NCBI GenBank assembly: GCA_963731665.1
Contig: CAVSWP010000011.1
Span: 310,001-374,000, forward strand
Reading direction: 5' to 3'
From: Chersky-840 sp035604715
GTDB lineage: Bacteria > Actinomycetota > Acidimicrobiia > Acidimicrobiales > UBA8190
Length of the DNA: 64,000 nt
Shown here: positions 7,554 to 15,883 of the stretch, in pieces
Position numbering within the stretch: position 1 is the stretch's first letter
Layout of the letters: each line of letters begins with the position of its first letter
Made by a program: the position numbers and the translations under genes
Notes under the pieces: generated by a model
What the model was told of the DNA's origin: nothing
Databases searched by the model: none
The model's input: only the letters and a program-made list of their open reading frames with translations

Positions 7554-9074
7554 ATGGCCCTCGACCCTCGCACGCCGGTCCTGGTGGGAGTGGGGCAGGT
7601 CACGCACCGGCCCGAGCCCGGGGTTCCGCTCACCGAACGGCCCGAACCGGTCGAGCTCATGGCGAGGGCGTTGCGCGCCGCCGGGAAGGACGGCTCCCCG
7701 GGCGACGGGGGCTCGGGCCTCTTGGCCCGTGCCCAATCGCTGCGGGTGATCCTCCCTTTGAGCTGGCAGTACGTGAATCCCGGCCTGCTCGTGGCGCAGC
7801 GACTGGGGATCGCCCCCCAGGAGCTGGCGCTCACCGCGGTGGGCGGGAACAACCCGCAGACCGTGGCGGGCGCCACGGCGCGGCAGATCGCGGCCGGAGA
7901 GCTCGACGTGGCCCTGGTGACCGGGGCGGAGTGCACCTTCACCCGTCTGGCCGCCCGGCGGGACTCCGAGCGCCCGGGCCTGGCGTGGACCACGCAGCCC
8001 GACGACACGCCACCACCGGTGATGCTGGGCGTCGAGCGGGCCCCGGTGACCGACCTCGAGCGGGCCCGAGGCCTCGACCGACCCCGGCACGTCTTCCCCC
8101 TGTTCGAGAACGCCCTGCGCTCGGCGGCCGGCGAGACGATCGAGGCCCATCAGCGACGAGTGTCCCGTCTTTGGGCCCGTTTCTCCTCGGTGGCGGCCAC
8201 CAACCCCTACGCGTGGTCGCCACAGACCCGGACGGCGCGAGACATCCGCTCGACGGGACCGTCCAACCGCATGGTGTCGTTCCCGTACCCGAAGTTGATG
8301 AATGCCAACGACCGTGTCGACCAGGCAGCGGCGTACATCATGTGCTCGGTGAGCGCGGCCCGGGCCGCCGAGGTACCCGATGACCGGTGGGTGTTCCCCG
8401 TGGCGGCAGCCGACGCCCACGACCACTGGTTCCTCTCGGACCGCAGCGACCTGCGATCCTCGCCCGCCATCCGTCTCGCCGGGCAATGCGCGTTGTCGCT
8501 GGCCGGCGCCGGGATCGACGACGTGGCCCATGTCGACCTGTACTCGTGCTTCCCCTGCGCCGTGCAGATCGCCGCCCACGAGCTGGGCTTGTCGCTCGAC
8601 GATCCGGGACGGTCGCTCACGGTCACCGGAGGGCTCGGGTTCGCCGGCGGTCCGGGCAACAACTACGTGAGCCACTCCATCGCCTCGACGGCCGAGCGCC
8701 TGCGGGCCGACCCCGGCACGCTGGGTCTCGTCACGGGTCTGGGGTGGTACAGCACCAAGCACGCCGTCGGGGTGTGGTCGACGTCGCCGCCGGCGGCGGG
8801 GTTCCGCCACGGTTCCCCCCAAACTGTGGTGGACGGCCTCCCCCGACGCCACCGGGCACCGGACCACGAGGGGGAGGCCACCATCGAGACCTACACCGTC
8901 GTGTTCCACCGCGACGGAGAGCCCGAGCGCGCCATCGTGGCTCTGCTCACCGGTGACGGGCGCAGGACCTGGGGCAACGTCACCGACCGCGACGACATGC
9001 TGGGCTTGATGGAGGCCGAGGGTTGCGGTCGCAAGGCGATGGTGTCCGCCGACGGCCGGACCGAGCTGCGATAA
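7554..9074 (+). CDS. Thiolase-like acetyl-CoA acetyltransferase family protein
   Basis: A 506-residue protein starting MALDPRTPVLVGVGQVTHRPEP, the N-terminus of actinobacterial 'acetyl-CoA acetyltransferase' thiolase-like proteins. The core has the repeated thiolase halves: GNNPQTVAGATARQIAAGELDVALVTGAE, then VAHVDLYSCFPCAVQIAAHELG and TGGLGFAGGPGNNYVSHSIA. The last ~100 residues form the extra C-terminal domain typical of this subgroup. The usual nucleophile context (C-x-S-G) is replaced by GGNNPQT, so canonical thiolase chemistry is uncertain and a substrate-binding or SCP2-thiolase-like role is possible. Likely acts on acyl-CoA in lipid or steroid breakdown (inference). Confidence 0.8.
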   Translation: MALDPRTPVLVGVGQVTHRPEPGVPLTERPEPVELMARALRAAGKDGSPGDGGSGLLARAQSLRVILPLSWQYVNPGLLVAQRLGIAPQELALTAVGGNNPQTVAGATARQIAAGELDVALVTGAECTFTRLAARRDSERPGLAWTTQPDDTPPPVMLGVERAPVTDLERARGLDRPRHVFPLFENALRSAAGETIEAHQRRVSRLWARFSSVAATNPYAWSPQTRTARDIRSTGPSNRMVSFPYPKLMNANDRVDQAAAYIMCSVSAARAAEVPDDRWVFPVAAADAHDHWFLSDRSDLRSSPAIRLAGQCALSLAGAGIDDVAHVDLYSCFPCAVQIAAHELGLSLDDPGRSLTVTGGLGFAGGPGNNYVSHSIASTAERLRADPGTLGLVTGLGWYSTKHAVGVWSTSPPAAGFRHGSPQTVVDGLPRRHRAPDHEGEATIETYTVVFHRDGEPERAIVALLTGDGRRTWGNVTDRDDMLGLMEAEGCGRKAMVSADGRTELR

Positions 9075-9104
9075 AGGCGGGCCAAGGGGTGCCGACCCGA
9101 AGTA

Positions 9105-9515
9105 TCAGATGCCGTCCAGGCCGCTCATGTCGACGCCCGCCGCCAGCAACTGGGCTTCGAGGTGGGCCCAGTCGTAATAGTCGCGCCACGAGGTGATGCG
9201 GCCCTCGTGGTCGAATTCGAAGATCCCCGCCACGGGCACGGCCATGGGGGTGTCGTTGATCACGAACCTGTCGACGCGCTCGGTGAACACCGTGTCGCCG
9301 ACCACCTCGAGCCTCTTGAACTCGAAAGAGAAGTCCGAGCCGAAGCTCGTCTGAAGCTCGAAGACGGGGCGGATCTCGTCGGGGCCCTTGGCGGCGTCGC
9401 GGTTGGCCTCGCTCCACGTGCCGTCGGGGGCGAAGAAGCTCGTGAGGCGATCCGGATCGCGCTCCACCCAAGCACCGAAGAAGGCCCGCACTGTGGCCTC
9501 GTGGTCCGCTGACAT
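9105..9515 (-). CDS. Limonene-1,2-epoxide hydrolase-like protein (NTF2 fold)
   Basis: A 136-residue one-domain protein of the cone-like NTF2/SnoaL fold. The segments TERVDRF and ITSWRDYYDW match the Rhodococcus limonene epoxide hydrolase triad Arg99-x-Asp101 and Asp132, so the hydrolase residues are present, not just the fold. Predicted reaction: water addition to a small epoxide; the natural substrate is unknown (mycobacterial EphG acts on bulky sterol-like epoxides). The ATG at 9515 is fixed by a strong GGGGAGG about four bases upstream. Convergent with the thiolase-like gene, 30 bp away. Confidence 0.8.
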   Translation of the reverse strand: MSADHEATVRAFFGAWVERDPDRLTSFFAPDGTWSEANRDAAKGPDEIRPVFELQTSFGSDFSFEFKRLEVVGDTVFTERVDRFVINDTPMAVPVAGIFEFDHEGRITSWRDYYDWAHLEAQLLAAGVDMSGLDGI

Positions 9516-9631
9516 CTGCCTCCCCTTTCGTAGCGGTCGGATCTCGACCCGGCCCTGCTCTGTTCCCGTCGTCGACGCCCCCGGGCACCGACCGGCCCGG
9601 AGCCTGCCACACAAGAGTCGGTCCGGGCTCG

Positions 9632-10264
9632 TCAAAGGTCGCGGTGGTGGTCCCCGTGGTGGCCCCGTGATTCACCGCCGAGCGCGGCCACGATCTCTGC
9701 CCACGGCACCGCACCCTCCCGGAGGCACTCCGGCATGTCGCCGAGAAGTGAGGCGACGGTCGAGGGGAGGCCGGGACAACGACCGCCCTCGATCACGACC
9801 ACCCTCGATCCGAAGGCGCGTCGGACGGCGTCGGCGTCGGTGCACGGGGTGTGGCCGTGCACGTTGGCGCTGGTGGTGGCCAGAGCCCCGACTTCGTCAC
9901 ACAGGGCACGGGCGAAGGCGTGATCGGGAAGGCGCAGGCCGATGGTCTCGGCGTGCGAACCGAGCGCCCAGTCGAGCCCGTCACGTCGGGGCACCACCAT
10001 GGTCAGCGCGCCGGGCCAGAACACGCCGGCCAGGAGCCGGGCCGTCACCGAGAGGCCGGCCGGGCCGGTGAGCGAATCGGCCTGGTCGATCGACCCCACC
10101 AGGACCGGGAGGTCCAGTGCTTCGGGCCGGTCCTTCAGCGAGAACAGCGCCTCGGTCCCGCCTGGGCGGGTCGGGTCGACCGCCAGCCCGTACACGGTGT
10201 CGGTGGGAATCGCCACCACGGCCCCCGCCCGCAGCGCCGCCCCGGCGTCTTCGAGGTCGCTCAC
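9632..10264 (-). CDS. tsaC: L-threonylcarbamoyladenylate synthase (YrdC/TsaC)
   Basis: Makes threonylcarbamoyl-AMP from threonine, bicarbonate and ATP for the t6A37 modification of ANN-decoding tRNAs. YrdC motifs: AGAVVAIPTDTVYGLAVDP, LKDRPEALDLPVLVG (the common KxR motif is KDRPE here) and LATTSANVHG. At 210 aa it is single-domain TsaC size, without the Sua5 C-terminal domain. The start is GTG 10264, which overlaps the prmC stop in a GTGA; an apparent upstream extension lies inside prmC and is not used. The prfA-prmC-tsaC order is conserved across bacteria. Confidence 0.92.
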   Translation of the reverse strand: MSDLEDAGAALRAGAVVAIPTDTVYGLAVDPTRPGGTEALFSLKDRPEALDLPVLVGSIDQADSLTGPAGLSVTARLLAGVFWPGALTMVVPRRDGLDWALGSHAETIGLRLPDHAFARALCDEVGALATTSANVHGHTPCTDADAVRRAFGSRVVVIEGGRCPGLPSTVASLLGDMPECLREGAVPWAEIVAALGGESRGHHGDHHRDL

Positions 10265-11181
10265 CCGTCGGGTGTCCGGGCTACCAGCATCCGCTGCCGA
10301 CCGGCCAGATCGTGACGGACCTCCGCCCCGGCGTACCCGAGCCCCGCGGCTCTCCCGGTCACCGCGTACGCCTGGGAAGGAGCCAACTCGATGACCACGC
10401 TCCCTCCGGGGGCGAGCCACCGGGTCGCCTCCTCGAGGACCACGTCGATTGCCTCGAGGCCGCCGCGACCGGCGACGAGCGCGCCAAAAGGCTCGTAGTC
10501 ACGGACCGAGGGGTCGAGGGCCTCCCACTCCGCCCGCGAGACGTAGGGGGGGTTGGACACGACCAATCGCACCTGTCCGGCGAGATCGGCGGGCAGCGCA
10601 TCGAACCACGAGCCCCGGGCCACGCGTACCCGGGCGCCGGCAACGGGGCTTCGTTGCGCCAGCGCCGCCAGGTTTTCGCTGCACTGGTCCAGGGCGCCGA
10701 CCGAGACGTCGGTGGCCCACACTTCGAGAGCCGGTCGGGGGGTGGCGAATTCGACGGCCAGAGACAGGGCGATCACCCCGGAGCCGGTCCCGAGGTCGAC
10801 GGCAACGAGAGGACGGCCGGTGGCGACGCGACGCGCCTGGACGGAGAGCTCGTCGAGGGCCGCCTCCACAACCTGTTCGGTCTCGGGTCGCGGGATCAAC
10901 GCCCTGCGGTCCACTCCCACGTCCAAAGTCCGAAACCCCCAGGTGCCGAGCACGTACTGCAGGGGCTCGCCTCCAAGACGCCTGTCGACCATGTCCCGTA
11001 CGGCCTCCGACGTCGCCGGCGAGACGGCGCTGTCGAGTCGCAGGACCAGGTCTCCGGCGCTCAGCGCCGAGGCTCTCTCCACGATCCATCTCGCCTCGGA
11101 GGCAGATCCCAGCGCACGGGTCGTCGACGCCAGGAGGTCGCGTACGGTGCAGGCGGTCACCGAGGCGCCAGCCGCTCTCAT
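10261..11181 (-). CDS. prmC: Peptide chain release factor N5-glutamine methyltransferase
   Basis: Methylates the Gln of the GGQ loop of release factors using SAM, which raises termination efficiency. Has an N-terminal helical domain (res ~1-80), GGEPLQYVLGTWGF, RALIPRPETEQVV, SAM motif VDLGTGSGVIALSLA and the Gln-binding signature VVSNPPYVS. 306 aa is slightly long but within range. The ATG overlaps the prfA stop (ATGA, 11178-11181) and its own stop overlaps the tsaC GTG, so the three genes are translationally coupled. Its substrate, RF1, is encoded immediately upstream. Confidence 0.96.
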   Translation of the reverse strand: MRAAGASVTACTVRDLLASTTRALGSASEARWIVERASALSAGDLVLRLDSAVSPATSEAVRDMVDRRLGGEPLQYVLGTWGFRTLDVGVDRRALIPRPETEQVVEAALDELSVQARRVATGRPLVAVDLGTGSGVIALSLAVEFATPRPALEVWATDVSVGALDQCSENLAALAQRSPVAGARVRVARGSWFDALPADLAGQVRLVVSNPPYVSRAEWEALDPSVRDYEPFGALVAGRGGLEAIDVVLEEATRWLAPGGSVVIELAPSQAYAVTGRAAGLGYAGAEVRHDLAGRQRMLVARTPDG

Positions 11182-12230
11182 GCCCGACGTCGCTCGTCAG
11201 CGATCAAGGCGTCGACGATCTCATCGAGATCTCCTTCGAGCACACGGTCGAGCTTGTGCAGGGTGACCTTGACGCGATGGTCGGTGACCCGGTTCTCCTT
11301 GAAGTTATAGGTCCGGATCTTCTCGGACCGACTCCCCCCTCCCACCTGGCTGCGGCGCTGCACGGACTGCTCGGCGGCGACACGGTCCTGCTCCAGCTTC
11401 AGCAACCGAGCTCGGAGGACCTGGAGGGCGCGGGCGCGGTTTTGGATCTGGCTCTTCTCGTCCTGCATGGAGACGACGATCCCCGTCGGGAGATGCGTCA
11501 GGCGAACGGCCGAGTCGGTCGTGTTGACCGACTGACCACCCGGGCCGGTGGAGCGGAAGACGTCGACGCGCAGGTCGGCCGGATCGATGGACACATCGAC
11601 CTCGTCGGCCTCGGGAAGCACGATGACGGTCGCGGCCGAGGTGTGGATACGACCCTGGGATTCGGTGACCGGAACGCGCTGCACCCGGTGCGTCCCGCCC
11701 TCGTGCTTCAAGCGGGACCAGGCGTCAAGGCCCTTCACCATGAACGTGACCTCGTTGAGACCGTCGCGGTCCGACGAGTCCGAGGACAGGACCTCGAGAC
11801 GCCACCCGTGTTGCTCCGCATAGCGCCGGTACATCTCGAACAGGTCCTTGGCGAACAGATTCGCCTCTTCGCCCCCCTCGGCACCGCGAATCTCGATGAT
11901 CACGTTGCGTCCGACGTTGGGGTCCTTGGGCAGCAGGAGGAGACTGAGCTGCTGTTCGAGCTCGGCGATCTCCGTGGCAGCCCGGTCGATCTCGGCGTTC
12001 ACCACGTCGCGGTCGTCGCCCGACGCGTCGACCAGCATCTGGCGGGCGGTCACCATGTTCTCTTCGGCTTGGTTCAGCCGCCGCGCCAGGGTCAGAAGGG
12101 CCTCGAGCTCCTTCAGACGTCGAGACGCGTCGCGTAGGCGAGCTTGATCTGCCATGACGCCCGGGTCCCCGAGAGCGTCGAGCACCGTTTGGTACTCCTG
12201 CTCCCACGCGGCCAGGCGTTCGGGGTCCAT
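11178..12230 (-). CDS. prfA: Peptide chain release factor 1
   Basis: Recognises UAA and UAG stop codons and triggers peptidyl-tRNA hydrolysis. The GGQ loop is in STGPGGQSVNTTDSAVRLTH. The tripeptide anticodon is PVT, in RVPVTESQGRIHTSAATV, which is the RF1 (PxT) and not RF2 (SPF) signature. 350 aa, full length. The coiled-coil N-terminal domain 1 (res ~1-110) is present. Coupled to prmC by an ATGA overlap. About 80 bp separate its start from rpmE upstream. Confidence 0.97.
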   Translation of the reverse strand: MDPERLAAWEQEYQTVLDALGDPGVMADQARLRDASRRLKELEALLTLARRLNQAEENMVTARQMLVDASGDDRDVVNAEIDRAATEIAELEQQLSLLLLPKDPNVGRNVIIEIRGAEGGEEANLFAKDLFEMYRRYAEQHGWRLEVLSSDSSDRDGLNEVTFMVKGLDAWSRLKHEGGTHRVQRVPVTESQGRIHTSAATVIVLPEADEVDVSIDPADLRVDVFRSTGPGGQSVNTTDSAVRLTHLPTGIVVSMQDEKSQIQNRARALQVLRARLLKLEQDRVAAEQSVQRRSQVGGGSRSEKIRTYNFKENRVTDHRVKVTLHKLDRVLEGDLDEIVDALIADERRRA

Positions 12231-12313
12231 GACACCAGGGTATCGACGTGGCCGCGCCCACCGGCGTGGGCGGACGGAAGGTTCAGCCGGTCAACAGCCC
12301 GACCGGGCCAGGG

Positions 12314-12541
12314 TCAGGCGCGCTTGGCCTTGGAGCGCGAGCCGCGCTGCCCGTAGCGTCGCTGGAAGCGCTCGACCCGCCCACCGGAGTCGACCAACTT
12401 CTGCTTGCCGGTGAAGAACGGGTGGCACTCGTTGCACAGCTCGACGTGGAGCTCGGCCTTGGTGGAACGGGTCGCGAACGTGTTCCCGCAGGAGCAGCGC
12501 ACGGTGGAGTCCACGTACGAGGGGTGGATGTCAGCCTTCAT
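12314..12541 (-). CDS. rpmE: Ribosomal protein L31, zinc-binding (C+) type
   Basis: Large-subunit bridge protein of 75 aa starting MKADIHPSY. Four cysteines in CSC and CNEC (RCSCGNTF; ELCNECHPFFTGKQK) show the zinc-binding C+ form, the one usually replaced by a Cys-less paralogue under zinc limitation. The C-terminus is basic and probably contacts rRNA. Lies between rho and prfA, as in most actinobacteria. Confidence 0.97.
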   Translation of the reverse strand: MKADIHPSYVDSTVRCSCGNTFATRSTKAELHVELCNECHPFFTGKQKLVDSGGRVERFQRRYGQRGSRSKAKRA

Positions 12542-12599
12542 GGTCCCTCCATTCTAACGGGGCGTGCACCGGCCCGGATCGGCCCCGGTCGGCCCCGGT

Positions 12600-12632
12600 C
12601 GGCCCAGGCGGCACGGTGCGCCGGGTGGGCCG
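12600..12632 (-). terminator. Imperfect GC hairpin downstream of rho
   Basis: GGCCCA (12601-12606) pairs with TGGGCC (12626-12631), with further partial pairing inside, about 40 nt past the rho stop and before rpmE. There is no T-run, so it could be an RNA-processing or attenuating stem rather than a terminator. Two direct CGGCCCCGGT repeats lie just beyond it. Confidence 0.35.
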
Positions 12633-12673
12633 GCCGCAGACGTAGTCGTCGGCCGTCCTTCACGTCACCGGTC

Positions 12674-14458
12674 TCAGGCGGGTGACGGGCCCTTGGCGAT
12701 CTCCGCCAGGAATTCGTCGTTGCTCTTGGTGCTCCGGATCTTGTCCATGAGCAACTCGAGCCCGGCGGCGGCGCTGCCGTCGGCAGCCAGGGCGTTGAGC
12801 ACCCGGCGCAGCTTCCAGACCTGCTGGAGCTGTCCACGGTCGAACAGAAGCTCCTCGTGACGGGTAGAGCTGGCGTTGACGTCGATCGAGGGGTAGAGGC
12901 GCCGCTCGGCCAGGCGCCGGTCGAGGCGGAGCTCCATGTTGCCGGTTCCCTTGAACTCCTCGAAGATCACCTCGTCCATCTTCGAGCCCGTCTCCACCAG
13001 GGCGGTGGCGAGAATGGTGAGAGACCCACCCTCCTCGATGTTGCGAGCCGCGCCGAAGAACCTCTTCGGGGGGTACAAGGCGCCGGAGTCGACACCGCCG
13101 GACATGATGCGGCCACTCGCCGGTTGGGCCAGGTTGTACGCCCGGGCAAGCCGGGTGATGCCGTCGAGCACGATGACCACGTCCCGACCCAGCTCGACGA
13201 GTCGCTTGGCCCGGTCGATGGTGAGCTCGGCGATGGCGGTGTGCTCGTCGGAGGGCCGGTCGAAGGTGGATGCGACCACCTCGCCCTTGACCGATCGGCG
13301 CATGTCGGTGACTTCCTCGGGACGCTCGTCCACCAGAAGGACGATGAGGTGCACCTCAGGGTTGTTGGCCTCGATCGAGTGGGCGATCTGCTTCAGGATG
13401 GTGGTCTTGCCGGCCTTGGGCGGCGAGACGATCATCCCTCTCTGGCCTTTGCCGATGGGGGACAGCAGGTCGATGATCCGGGTGGTCAATTCCGCCGAAC
13501 CGGTGGTCTCGAGTCGAAGCTTCTCGTCGGGGAACAGGGGCGTGAGGTCCTCGAACTTCGGCCGGTTGCGGGCCTCGTCCGGTGCCAGCCCCGACACCGA
13601 GTCGATGCGGATGAGCGCCGGGAACTTTTCGTTCGATGCCGCCGGGCGGCATGCACCCTCGACGAAGTCGCCTCGGCGCATGGCGAAGCGGCGCGCCTGG
13701 CTGATCGAGATGTAGACGTCCTTGGGGCTCGGCAGGTACCCCTCGGCGCGGAGGAATCCGTACCCCTCGTCCCGGAGGTCGAGCAAGCCCTGGACGGGGA
13801 TCAGCTCACCGGAGTACTGGGCCTCCTGCCCGCCTCCCTGCAGCTCCCGCTCTCCACCGCCACCGGTCGTCCCGCGTTCGCGGCCCCGGCGGCGACGGCC
13901 CCGGCGATTTCCAGGCTCGTTGCCGTTCCCGCCGCCACCCTGCTGGGTGTGCTGGCGGTTCTGGCCCCCGGCCTGACGTGGTCCCGAGGGTGCTCGGTCT
14001 ACCGATGGGCCTCCGCCGTCGCGTCCCGCCGACCCCTGATCGCCGGACGAATCGATGGAGGGCTCGTCTGAAGACGACGAGGTGGACGGGGCGTCGACCT
14101 CGGACTGGTCCGAGGCGTCCGACGGGAAAGAAGCGGAGGTAGAGGGCTTGGCGCTGCCGTTGACGCTCTCGCGCCCGGCTCCGGCGCTGAAGGGCTCGCC
14201 GTCGAGCTCCACCGATTCGGCGTCGCCGTTGGAGGCGGCGCCTCGGCCTACCCCCCGTGTGCCGGCAGGCGCGACGGGACCACCGTTGGCGCTTCCTGCG
14301 GACACTTCGACCCCCGCGGCGCGCAGGATCTGGTCGATGATGTCGGCCTTCTTGCTGCGCGAGTTGGTGTCGAGCGACATCGCCTGGGCGATCGCCCGAA
14401 GCTCTTCGCGTTCTTTTCGTTCGAGTACGGACCGCTCGAGCTGTTGCTCTGCAGCCAT
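12674..14458 (-). CDS. rho: Transcription termination factor Rho
   Basis: Hexameric RNA-dependent ATPase that ends transcription. Domains: Rho_N (res 1-50), a long disordered Gly/Ser/Asp/Asn/Arg-rich insert (~52-215) ending in an Arg cluster near 185-195, the primary RNA-binding OB domain (from ~218, GELIPVQGLLDLRDEGYGFLR), then the ATPase core with P-loop PPKAGKTT, DERPEEVTDM and LDGITRLARAYN. The insert makes it 594 aa against about 420 for E. coli Rho; such inserts are typical of actinobacteria and tied to RNA binding. Start ATG 14458 follows GAGGTG. Confidence 0.97.
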   Translation of the reverse strand: MAAEQQLERSVLERKEREELRAIAQAMSLDTNSRSKKADIIDQILRAAGVEVSAGSANGGPVAPAGTRGVGRGAASNGDAESVELDGEPFSAGAGRESVNGSAKPSTSASFPSDASDQSEVDAPSTSSSSDEPSIDSSGDQGSAGRDGGGPSVDRAPSGPRQAGGQNRQHTQQGGGGNGNEPGNRRGRRRRGRERGTTGGGGERELQGGGQEAQYSGELIPVQGLLDLRDEGYGFLRAEGYLPSPKDVYISISQARRFAMRRGDFVEGACRPAASNEKFPALIRIDSVSGLAPDEARNRPKFEDLTPLFPDEKLRLETTGSAELTTRIIDLLSPIGKGQRGMIVSPPKAGKTTILKQIAHSIEANNPEVHLIVLLVDERPEEVTDMRRSVKGEVVASTFDRPSDEHTAIAELTIDRAKRLVELGRDVVIVLDGITRLARAYNLAQPASGRIMSGGVDSGALYPPKRFFGAARNIEEGGSLTILATALVETGSKMDEVIFEEFKGTGNMELRLDRRLAERRLYPSIDVNASSTRHEELLFDRGQLQQVWKLRRVLNALAADGSAAAGLELLMDKIRSTKSNDEFLAEIAKGPSPA

Positions 14459-14840
14459 TGGTCACCTCGCTAGGTTGCGTCCCCATTTTTCGGCTCGGTT
14501 GAGCCCGGACGCCAAGGGACACGGAACAGAAAGGGGTAAAGGCGCCCAGCGCATTTTCACGTCAGGCTCCCGCCACCCCCACCAAGTCACCGTCGGAGCA
14601 CCGCCTGGCGAATCGGGCCGGAGAGCCTGTCGCCCGCGACGCCCAGAGGATACTGGGGAGCGGCGGTGTACTCATGATACCGGACTCCCGGGCTCGTAGG
14701 CAACAACCCCACCACCGCCCGAGTTGTTCCCACCGGGCCCATGAGGACGCGACCCCGGTCCACTCGCCTGCCAGCGCCGACGCGCCCCTCTCCGGCCCCC
14801 GAGCCCCTACAGCCCCAGAGCCCCGACAGCCCCCGAGCCC
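14459..14840. other. 382-bp gap between rho and thrC without a gene
   Basis: No credible coding frame on either strand. In mycobacteria and many other actinobacteria, thrB (homoserine kinase) occupies this position between thrC and rho. The gap should carry the rho promoter and leader, but I cannot assign a clear -10/-35. Its thrC-proximal end holds a 26-bp direct repeat. Confidence 0.6.
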
Positions 14841-14855
14841 CTACAGCCCCAGAGC
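14796..14855. repeat. 26-bp perfect direct repeat including the thrC stop codon
   Basis: Copies at 14796-14821 and 14830-14855 are identical, with an 8-bp spacer. The second copy contains the last codons and TAG stop of thrC (stop at 14841-14843), so the gene end has been duplicated into the downstream gap. Confidence 0.85.
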
Positions 14856-15878
14856 GTTGAGCACGGCGGTGTAATCGAGCTCGACCGAGGTGGGCACCGA
14901 GATTTGGCTGATGGCCAGATCCGGGTCCTTCAGACCGTGCCCGGTCAGCACACAGACGACGGTGGACCCCCTCGGAACGCCCACCTTGATCAGGCCGGCT
15001 ACGGCCGCGGCCGATGCCGCCTCGCAGAACACCGACTCTTCGGAAGCCAGGAACCGGTACGCGGCAAGGATTTCTTCGTCGGTCACGGCCTCGATCGCGC
15101 CCCCTGACTCGCTGGCCGCAGCTGTCGCCCCGTACCAGGACGCCGGGTTCCCGATGCGGATGGCGGTCGCCACGGTCTCGGGATGCTCGATGGGGTGGCC
15201 CTCCACGATGGGGGCGGCCCCGGCAGCCTGGAAACCGAACATGCGCGGCAGTGTGCCGGAGTGCCCCGCCTCTCGGTACTCGAGGTAGCCGCGCCAGTAG
15301 GCGGTGATGTTTCCCGCGTTCCCGACGGGGATGCAGTGGACGTCGGGGGCGTCACCCAACGAATCCACAATTTCGAACGCTCCGGTCTTCTGGCCCTGGA
15401 TGCGGTAGGGGTTCACCGAGTTCACCACCGTCACCGGGGCCATCTCGCCCAGACGACGGACCATGGTGAGCAATTCGTCGAAATTGCCCCGCACCTGGAT
15501 CACCTTCGCCCCGTGCACCAGGGCCTGGGCCAGCTTGCCCAGGGCGATGTGGCCCTCGGGGATCAACACGGCACAGGTCATGCCGGCCCGAGCGGCATAG
15601 GCAGCTGCCGATGCCGAGGTGTTGCCCGTCGACGCGCACACCACCGCCTTGGCCCCTTCCTCCAGGGCCTTGGATATCGCCATGGTCATCCCGCGGTCCT
15701 TGAACGAGCCCGTGGGGTTCTGACCTTCGAGCTTCAACAGCACCCGAGCACCGACGCGGGCCGACAGCCGGGGGGCGTCGAGCAGTGGCGTGCCGCCTTC
15801 GAGCAGCGTGACCACCGGAGTGTCCCGGGTAACCGGGAGCAATTCCCGGTACGTCTCGATGACTCCTAGCCAGGCCAT
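14841..15878 (-). CDS. thrC: Threonine synthase
   Basis: PLP enzyme converting O-phosphohomoserine to threonine. Motifs: GGTPLLDAPRLS, KLEGQNPTGSFKDRGMTMA with the PLP lysine, and CASTGNTSASAAAYAARAGM. At 345 aa it is the short bacterial class. Starts five bases after the hom stop, clearly one operon. The enzyme that supplies its substrate, ThrB, is not encoded next to it here. Confidence 0.96.
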   Translation of the reverse strand: MAWLGVIETYRELLPVTRDTPVVTLLEGGTPLLDAPRLSARVGARVLLKLEGQNPTGSFKDRGMTMAISKALEEGAKAVVCASTGNTSASAAAYAARAGMTCAVLIPEGHIALGKLAQALVHGAKVIQVRGNFDELLTMVRRLGEMAPVTVVNSVNPYRIQGQKTGAFEIVDSLGDAPDVHCIPVGNAGNITAYWRGYLEYREAGHSGTLPRMFGFQAAGAAPIVEGHPIEHPETVATAIRIGNPASWYGATAAASESGGAIEAVTDEEILAAYRFLASEESVFCEAASAAAVAGLIKVGVPRGSTVVCVLTGHGLKDPDLAISQISVPTSVELDYTAVLNALGL

Positions 15879-15883
15879 GGCCG

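Noticed and set aside
5741..8383. Long 880-residue plus-strand frame
   Set aside because: Antisense to glyA and rpiB with shadow composition; the minus-strand genes have clear family motifs.
14459..14840. Degenerate thrB in the rho-thrC gap
   Set aside because: No GHMP-kinase motif (PxxxGLGSS) in any frame; the gap is too short and low-complexity.
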